7,345 nucleotides of DNA from CAZADH01 sp964483805 (GTDB lineage: Bacteria > Muiribacteriota > Ozemobacteria > Ozemobacterales > Ozemobacteraceae): contig CAZADH010000299.1 of NCBI GenBank assembly GCA_964483805.1, forward strand, positions 1 through 7,345, read 5' to 3'. A program made the position numbers and the translations under genes. Positions 1-5,600 of the stretch are shown one piece after another; within the stretch, counting starts at the first letter, position 1; each line of letters begins with the position of its first letter. The notes under the pieces are model-generated. The model worked only from the letters and a program-made list of their open reading frames with translations, was not told where the DNA came from and searched no databases.

Positions 1-635
1 GCTGAAAAGTCGCTGTACGACATGGAAAGCACCTGCTCACGGGTCAGTCCGAGGGTCTGGGCAAACCCCCGCGAGATGTAATCGAAGCGGTTCTCGCGCA
101 GGTTGAGCCGATAGAGCGCATGAGGCGACTCGTCGAGCACCTCCATGAACCACCGTTCGTTGTCGGTCAGGTCGCGGTGTCGGCCCTTCTCGTCGGACAC
201 ATCGCGCAACCAACCGATCGCGACTGGCGGAGTCGCGGTGCTGCCATCGGGGTCGGTCCAGAGGTCGAGGCGGACCCACCTCTGGCCTGTGTCCGGGGAG
301 TTCACGGCATACTCGCGGGAAAACGCAGACGAGTGGCCACGGCGCATCGATTGGATCATCGGATCGGACGCGAACAGGATACTCTCGTTGGTGAACTGTG
401 CATGCAGCTCGGCGAACGACCGCGGCCGTGGGCCGGCAATGCCGGTGACGGTGGCGAAATGCGCGTCGAACTCCATGGCACCGGTCTCGAGGTCGAACCG
501 CACCATGCTTGCGCGGCTGAGCCGGACCGCCCGGGCCGCGAGCGCATCGAGTGACGGCCGTGCCGTCGACGAGGTTGTTGTTTCCTGTGGCCCGGGCTTG
601 CGCCGGGGCGAGGGCGGACGCACGCTCTTGCTCAT
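1..635 (-). CDS. PAS-domain sensor protein, probable histidine kinase; 3' end beyond the window
   Basis: The first 211 residues are visible, from ATG at 635-633. The start is chosen because the ATG overlaps the stop of the upstream kinase gene (ATGA) and has a GAGGA ribosome-binding site 7 nt away. The protein opens with a basic, Pro-rich stretch (MSKSVRPPSPRRKPGP). A first PAS-like region spans about residues 35-150, including RWVRLDLW and the closing GWLRDVSDE. A second PAS domain begins at RWFMEVLDESPHALYR (residue 161) and runs off the window. Both parts match the upstream kinase in order; from residue 161 to the edge about 40 of 51 residues are identical by hand count. From this homology I infer that a HisKA_3/HATPase_c kinase end lies beyond the window, but it is not seen. 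There is no signal peptide or membrane segment, so it is probably cytoplasmic. It is co-transcribed and translationally coupled with its paralogue. Confidence 0.85.
   Translation of the reverse strand, partial: MSKSVRPPSPRRKPGPQETTTSSTARPSLDALAARAVRLSRASMVRFDLETGAMEFDAHFATVTGIAGPRPRSFAELHAQFTNESILFASDPMIQSMRRGHSSAFSREYAVNSPDTGQRWVRLDLWTDPDGSTATPPVAIGWLRDVSDEKGRHRDLTDNERWFMEVLDESPHALYRLNLRENRFDYISRGFAQTLGLTREQVLSMSYSDFS
130..159 (+). repeat. 30-nt segment identical to 1725-1754 (paralogous PAS coding region)
   Basis: These 30 nt are identical to 1725-1754, an offset of 1595 nt. Both encode the start of the second PAS domain (WFMEVLDES) in the two kinase genes. Similarity continues on both sides at lower identity, consistent with tandem gene duplication; the offset equals the distance between the gene starts plus the 17 extra N-terminal codons of the second gene. 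Confidence 0.85.
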
Positions 636-2179
636 GCCGGAATCCTCGCGACCACAAGCGTGCCGCCGGTTGGGCCGCGCGATACGGTCAGTTGGCCGCC
701 GAGCAGGCGGCAACGGGCGTCCATGCTGTGCAGGCCAAGACCCGAACGCGGTGCCGTGGGATCGGCGAAATCGGCGCCGTCGTTGGCAATCGAGAGCGTT
801 ACCGTATCGTGTTGCCGTTGTAAGCACAACGTAATGCTTTTGGGGCGACCATGGCGGACGGCGTTCGAGACCGCCTCCTGGGCGATGCGGTAGAGATGGA
901 TCGCCGCATCCTGGGTCGGTGGCCGCGCCTCGTCGTCACACGCACACTCACAGCGGACGCCGTGTCGTTGTGCCGTCTCTTGCGCGAGGCCATGCAGTTG
1001 CCGGGCCAGAGAATACGGATCGATCTGCAGCGCGCATTCGTCGTGCGACAGGCGCCGCAGGGCCTCGCGGGCCGTGGCCATGTACTCGACGATCTGTCGC
1101 GATCGATCGGCGAGCGGCGCAGCACTGGACACCGCTTGCTCGGTGAGGGCTTCCTGCATCATGGCAATGCCGTTGAGCCGCTGGCTGATGTCGTCGTGCA
1201 GTTCGCGGCCGAGCCGGTTGCGCTCGCGCTCGGCGGCGCGCAGCAGCTCAGTCTCGAGGCGAAGGCGTTCGGCGACCTCGTGGCGCAACCGTTGGTTGGT
1301 CTCTGCGAGTTCGCGCGTGCGCTCGGCGACGCGCTGCTCGAGCTCGTCGCGGGCGGTGCGCAGGTCGTCTTCGAGTTGCTTGCGCTGGGTGATGTCGTGG
1401 CCGAAGCCGACCTGGTAGACGAAGTTTCCGGTCTCATCGGGAACCATCGTAAAGGTGTCGTTCACCCAGACGTAGGTGCCGTCCCGGCGCCGGAGACGCA
1501 CTTCGGCATACGCAGTGATCTTCTGCCCCGGATTCGCTGCCACCAAGCCGTTCAAGTCGGAAGTGACCCGAGCAATGTCGTCAGGGTGAAAGCGCAGCGC
1601 GAAATCGCCATACGATGTATTGAGAACATCTTCGCGGGTCATGCCCAACGTCTTGGCGAACCCGCGACTGACATAGTCGAAGCGGTTCTTGCGCAGGTCG
1701 ACGCGATAGAGGGCGTGGGGTGATTCGTCGAGCACCTCCATGAACCACCGTTCGCTCTGGCTCATTTCCCGTTGGCGGGCCTGCTCGTCCGTGATATCGC
1801 GGATCCAACCGACCGCGTGCGTCGGGGTGGCCGTCGCAGGCCCGTCTTCGGTCCAGAGTTGAATGCGCAGCCAACGGGCGACGCCGTCCGGACAGTTGAG
1901 GCGCAGGTCTTTGTCGAAAGATTTGGCCGTTCCAGCCAGAAACACGTCGATGTGCGGCGGAAAATGCATCTCGTCGCCCGGGTCGATCATGGCCCGCAGC
2001 TCTGCCAATGGCACGCGGGTGCCGCGTTGCCAGGCGAGCAGGCGCGCGCCCTCGTCACCGATCTCGAACTGCTGTGTCGCGAACTCGAAGGTGATGATCG
2101 CCGTCTTGCTGAGTGTCAGAACGCGTTGCGCCGCCTCGTCGCGCTGCGGCAATAAGGCCGCCGAAACCGCCCCCGCCAT
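632..2179 (-). CDS. Cytoplasmic PAS-PAS sensor histidine kinase, NarL/UhpB class (HisKA_3)
   Basis: A complete 515-residue kinase expected to autophosphorylate on His and pass the phosphate to a response regulator, probably of the LuxR/NarL type (family knowledge; none is in the window). Domains: PAS-like region at about 20-130 closing with GWIRDITDE; second PAS with PAC at about 145-265 (VSRGFAKTLGMTRED, then VGFGHDITQRK); coiled coil about 265-325 (ELEQRVAERTRELAETNQRL); HisKA_3 with phospho-acceptor His328 in RLGRELHDDISQRL; HATPase_c with N box RIAQEAVSNAVRHG (Asn439), the NDG motif (Asp467) and SGLGL (479-483). There is no signal peptide or hydrophobic segment, so it should sense a cytoplasmic cue. 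The start is the ATG at 2179-2177, preceded by GAGGAG at 7 nt. An ATG 13 codons upstream has no ribosome-binding site and lies almost on the putative transcription start. The TGA stop overlaps the ATG of the paralogous gene by 4 bp. The PAS ligand is unknown. Confidence 0.93.
   Translation of the reverse strand: MAGAVSAALLPQRDEAAQRVLTLSKTAIITFEFATQQFEIGDEGARLLAWQRGTRVPLAELRAMIDPGDEMHFPPHIDVFLAGTAKSFDKDLRLNCPDGVARWLRIQLWTEDGPATATPTHAVGWIRDITDEQARQREMSQSERWFMEVLDESPHALYRVDLRKNRFDYVSRGFAKTLGMTREDVLNTSYGDFALRFHPDDIARVTSDLNGLVAANPGQKITAYAEVRLRRRDGTYVWVNDTFTMVPDETGNFVYQVGFGHDITQRKQLEDDLRTARDELEQRVAERTRELAETNQRLRHEVAERLRLETELLRAAERERNRLGRELHDDISQRLNGIAMMQEALTEQAVSSAAPLADRSRQIVEYMATAREALRRLSHDECALQIDPYSLARQLHGLAQETAQRHGVRCECACDDEARPPTQDAAIHLYRIAQEAVSNAVRHGRPKSITLCLQRQHDTVTLSIANDGADFADPTAPRSGLGLHSMDARCRLLGGQLTVSRGPTGGTLVVARIPA
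643..647 (-). promoter_or_regulatory. Ribosome-binding site for the second PAS kinase gene
   Basis: On the minus strand GAGGA lies 7 nt before the ATG at 635-633, inside the last codons of the upstream kinase gene. It fixes the start of the downstream gene and supports coupled re-initiation at the ATGA overlap. Confidence 0.7.
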
Positions 2180-2186
2180 GGTGGTG

Positions 2187-2192
2187 CTCCTC
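2187..2192 (-). promoter_or_regulatory. Ribosome-binding site for the first kinase gene
   Basis: The minus strand reads GAGGAG, 7 nt before the ATG at 2179-2177. This near-consensus site decides the start in favour of the 515-residue protein over a 13-codon longer form. Confidence 0.8.
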
Positions 2193-2230
2193 GATACTCG
2201 TAGAAGTCGGCACAACATCGGGTCGGCGGT

Positions 2231-2259
2231 ATTGTAAATGGTCGGCGGGCGGGGTGCAA
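2231..2259 (-). promoter_or_regulatory. Candidate sigma70-like promoter of the two-kinase operon
   Basis: On the minus strand TTGCAC (2259-2254) is followed after 17 nt by TACAAT (2236-2231). The -10 hexamer matches TATAAT at five of six positions; the -35 matches only the TTG of TTGACA. Transcription would start near 2224, giving a leader of about 45 nt before the ATG at 2179. The spacing is ideal and this is the AT-richest spot in a GC-rich gap. The call rests on motif inspection only, and sigma70 consensus may not hold in this organism. Confidence 0.45.
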
Positions 2260-2277
2260 CGGTGGTGTACGGTGGTG
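2259..2277 (-). repeat. Tandem 9-bp direct repeat spaced by one helical turn, next to the -35
   Basis: ACGGTGGTG (plus strand) occurs at 2259-2267 and again at 2269-2277, exactly 10 bp apart. On the transcribed strand this reads CACCACCGT twice, immediately upstream of and touching the candidate -35 hexamer. Paired direct repeats at 10-11 bp are typical of binding sites for dimeric response regulators and other activators. Whether this one binds anything is inference; a chance GGT-rich run is possible. Confidence 0.45.
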
Positions 2278-2357
2278 AACGCTCTTTGTCGGGAGGTGGG
2301 TCGGCGTTCTGCTCCTGCCCTGAGAGAGTCTGTTGACGCCGACGAAAGGGGGTACCC

Positions 2358-2396
2358 GAGGGGCCGTATCGACACTGGCGTGGGATACGGCCCCTC
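2358..2396 (-). terminator. Perfect 13-bp inverted repeat after the large gene, probable terminator
   Basis: GAGGGGCCGTATC (2358-2370) and its exact reverse complement GATACGGCCCCTC (2384-2396) flank a 13-nt loop, within which CAC/GTG could pair to form a small inner stem. It begins 7 nt after the TAA of the large surface-protein gene and precedes the promoter of the kinase operon, as expected for a transcription end. Downstream on the minus strand there is only TTT within CCCCCTTTCG, so the U tract is weak and it may act instead as an mRNA 3'-end stabiliser or a Rho-assisted end. Confidence 0.6.
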
Positions 2397-2403
2397 GCAT
2401 CGA

Positions 2404-2680
2404 TTATGGGCGGGCGCAGCGGAATCCGAGGTAGTTGAAAGTGTCAGTTGTGGGTGTATTCCACAGAAACGTAGCGAATGCGCCACCGGATGGGCCCGCG
2501 TTCCAACCCTGGCCTGAGCGACAAAACGCGAATGTCGTTGTTCCATCGAAATACTGGTAGAACGTTCCCATGCCATAGGCTGACGAATTTGGGGCGCGAT
2601 ACTTCACACCGATGTCGGAACGGTCAGGTTCGTAATAAGTGTTCCCGGGTTGGGAGTTGAGCGGAAATCAGGTGAGGTTT
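2404..2680 (-). CDS. C-terminal end of the large surface protein: FGE-sulfatase/C-type-lectin-like fold (separated by gap and in-frame TGA)
   Basis: This is the last part of the large gene, downstream of the N gap. Three codons (N-L-T) precede a TGA at 2670-2668; then the same frame stays open for 87 codons to TAA at 2406-2404. The open part contains SDIGVKYRAPNSSAYGMG, FCRSGQGWNAGP, GGAFATFLWN and the ending NYLGFRCARP. The G-W-N, G-F and GFRCAR pattern is the hallmark C-terminus of FGE-sulfatase-like domains (C-type-lectin fold). The catalytic CxxSxC pattern of true formylglycine-generating enzymes is not seen: only the first Cys, in FCRSG, has a counterpart. A binding role is therefore more likely than catalysis. 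It has no start or ribosome-binding site of its own; a GTG at 2607 is internal. I read it as the displaced end of the upstream gene, lost through a contig-end error or a genuine nonsense mutation. Confidence 0.75.
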
Positions 2681-2690
2681 NNNNNNNNNN
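2681..2690. other. Assembly gap (10 Ns)
   Basis: Ten undetermined bases lie inside the FGE-like domain of the large gene. Both flanks carry GGTTT (2676-2680 and 2691-2695), so the two contig ends may simply overlap by 5 nt. Removing the Ns and one GGTTT deletes 15 nt, keeps the frame and leaves the nearby TGA in place. The true gap length cannot be told from the sequence. Confidence 0.95.
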
Positions 2691-5600
2691 GGTTTACGGC
2701 CGTTTGCGTGTCATCGGTGAATTGCTGGGCGTTGCCACCGATGTCCCAGATCACGGCGTTATTCGACAAAACCTTCCGCCGGTAGTCGGTGGACGTGTTG
2801 TCAGGATCGCCGCCGGGGTCACAACCCAGGGCTGGTTGGCAACGGGTGACGAGATTGCTGGTCAGCCCTCGATAGAATCCGCCCCCTTCGGCTTCACTCT
2901 TGCCGATGACCCCTGTGCGCCAGTTCACCGGCAGTCGGACCGCGTTATGGGCGATCGCCAACCACTGATCGTCTTTGATCAACTGGCAGCCGGCATTGGT
3001 GCACGCTGTTCGTGCAGCAACCTGGGTCAAGTTTGTCCAAGGCCAGCCTGCGGCTGTTGTCATGGCCGCGGCGCCATTCTGCGCGGCGACGTACTTGCCA
3101 CAGAGGAAACTGGGGACCACAGTCCCATCGGGAAGAATCGTGCGGGGCACCCGAACATAGATCGAATTCGCCCCGGATTCGTTGATCGTGACATCGGACC
3201 CGTCGGCGCCAGCCGGCGAGTTGTCGACGGTGAGCCAGCCAGCCGCTGCCGTTGAAACGTTGCCGACGAGATCGACGGCGACGAGATTGTATGTTCCATT
3301 GTTCAGGCCGGTCGCCAGCGTGACTCCGTATGTGGTGTTGGCCACGGCACTGTCTGTGGCAAGAAACGCATCGTGAGCGGTGACCGCAGCATCGATCTGC
3401 GCCTGCGAAGTCACCGTCAGGGTGTTCTTCACAAAGTAGATCTTGCCGTTCTCGTTCATTCGCACTGTCGATGACGTCTGATCTCCGTTCGAGAGAGTCT
3501 GCGCCGTGTTTGTCGGAGCATTGACCGTGGGTGCGGTGTTGTCCACCGACAGCCAACCGCCGACGACGGTCGAGACGTTACCCGCGACATCGACAGCCAC
3601 CAGATCGTATGTGCCGTCGGTCAGGCCCGACGCGACGGTGATGGTGTAAGCTGTGTTCGCTGCCGCGTTGACCACGCCCGTGAACGCTTTGTGGCTACCG
3701 ATGGCCGTGTCGATTTCCGCCTGTGTCGTGGCGGATTCCCCGGACTTGACGAGGTATATCTTTCCCGCTTCCGTAGACCGAACCGTCGATGTCGAATTGT
3801 CGCCGCTCTTGAGCGTTTGTGCGGTCGCTGTCGGTGCACTGACCACGGGCTTCGTGGTGTCGACCGTAATTGCGAACGACCCGCTGTTCGACCATGTTCC
3901 GGCGGCGTTGCGTTCTTGGACGTAGAGCGTATGTGCGGCCTCGCTCAGATCACTGCCCGGGCTGAAGGTCGTGGCGGTCGTGACCGTCGAACCCGTGGTC
4001 AGATCACTGTTGTCAAGCCGGAATCGGAAAGTGCCGTCGCCGCCGCCGCCGGTCGACGCCCAGGACCATGTGGGCCTTACCGCGTTGGTCGGGGTTACAC
4101 CCGTAACGTTCGGTGCATTTGGCGTCGTGTTGTCATACGTGATATTGCTGGTCACGGCGCCCGACTCGTTGCCGGCGGTGTCGCGGCACTTCACGCTGAT
4201 CGCGTTGGCGCCGGCGCTGAGCGTGAGCGAATACTGCCAGGTGGTTGCGGTCGGATACGTCACCCCGGTGCTCGTGCCGTTGACGAGCACCGATGTGGCG
4301 TCGGCGGGCTTCGTGCCGGCGATGGTCTGCGGCGTGGTGTTGGTCGGGGTCGTCACCGCATTGATGGTCGGGTCGGCCGGGACCGTGGTGTCAATCGTGA
4401 TCGCGAGTGAACCAGAGTTTGACCAGGTGCCCGCTGCATTGCGTTCCTGCACATACAACGTATGTGCAGTCGCGGTCAGGTCTGAGGCCGGGGTGAAGGT
4501 CGTCGCGGTCGACTCCGTGGATCCTGAAGTGAGGTCGCTGTTGTCGAGCTTGTAGCGGAACGTACCGTTGCCACCGCCGCCCGCGGTCCACGTCCAGGTT
4601 GGCCTGATGTTGTTGGTCGGCGTGGTGCCATGGACCGTCGGCGCAGTGACGACCGACGTGTCGATGGTGATCGCGAACGATCCCGCGTTCGACCAGGTGC
4701 CGGCCGCGTTGCGTTCCTGAACGTAGAGAGTGTGCGCTGTTGCAGACAGGTCGGACGACGGTGCCCAGGAGAGCGAGGTGACCAGCGTCGAACCCGTTGT
4801 CAGGTCGGCATCATCGAGCTTGACCCTGAACGTTCCGTTGCCTCCGGATCCTCCCGAGGTCCATGTCCAAGTGGGTCGCAGATTGGAGTTCGGGGTTGCT
4901 CCTGTGACTGTCGGCGTTCCCGGGATCGAGGTGTCGATGGTGATCGAACGCTCGCCCGTGTTGGACCACGTTCCGGCGGAATTGCGTTCCTGGACATACA
5001 GTGTGTGTATTCCATCGGCGAGCCCGGCTGCCGGCGTAAACGTCGTCGAGGTCGTCTCAGTGGTTCCGGTTGTGAGGTCGTTCGAGTCGAGCCTGTACCG
5101 GTACGTACCGTTGCCGCCCGACCCACCAGAGGTCCAGGTCCAGGTCGGTTTCACGTTGTTTGTTGGGCTATTGCCGGCAAGGACGGGGATCCCAGGAACC
5201 GTGGTGTCGATCGTCAGTTCGCTCGTCGTGGCGTCCTGGCCGACGTTGCCGGCGGAATCCGTGGCGCTGGCGACAACGTCGTAGGATCCGTTGCCCAGAA
5301 CGTTGGCGACAGGGGCCGTCCACGCCGCGCCAGTGACGATGGCGCTGTAGGTGTGCCCGTTCACGGTAACGGTCACTGTCGCTACTCCGGCTTCGACAGT
5401 ACCCGTGAGCGTCGGCATCGACTGACTCGTCAGCAGTGAGTTAACGCCGACCGTCGGCACAACGCTATCGAAATTCATATCGTATTGCGTGGCGGTGTTA
5501 CCGTTTCCGGCGCGGTCGTGCACCGAGTTCGCGGCGACCTGGACCCGAACGGAACCTTGTCCGGGTGTAACGGTAAACGAATAGTGTGTTGCATCGACCT

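Noticed and set aside
37..657. Minus-strand 206-codon frame over the second kinase gene
   Set aside because: The PAS homology (RWFMEVLDESPHALYR) and the ATGA overlap lie in the frame starting at 635; this frame gives an Arg/Pro-rich translation with no homology.
145..834. Plus-strand open frame of 229 codons opposite the kinase genes
   Set aside because: It is antisense to two well-supported PAS kinase genes, its translation is Arg/Ser-rich low-complexity, and long antisense frames are expected in GC-rich DNA.
851..1723. Plus-strand open frame of 290 codons
   Set aside because: It is the antisense shadow of the complete kinase coding region and has no recognisable domain.
2180..2218. A 13-codon longer start for the first kinase
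   Set aside because: It has no ribosome-binding site and sits about 6 nt after the predicted transcription start, whereas the ATG at 2179 has GAGGAG at ideal spacing.
2348..2357. GGGTACCC palindrome beside the terminator
   Set aside because: An 8-bp palindrome in GC-rich DNA is common and has no further context.
2404..2607. A separate small gene starting at the GTG at 2607
   Set aside because: Domain sequence continues in the same frame upstream of the GTG (YYEPDRSDIG), so it is the end of the large gene and not a new start.
2668..2670. UGA read as an amino acid
   Set aside because: The upstream kinase gene ends at TGA exactly where the next gene starts, so UGA acts as a stop here; the proximity to Ns favours sequence error.
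3691..4410. Plus-strand open frame of 239 codons, and similarly 4630-5439
   Set aside because: Both are antisense to the Ig-like repeat array; their Arg/Gly-rich periodic translations reflect the repeats on the other strand.
3229..5211. Regular repeats as a CRISPR array or intergenic tandem repeat
   Set aside because: The periods are 273 and 318 nt, multiples of three within one open frame, and similarity is at the protein level.
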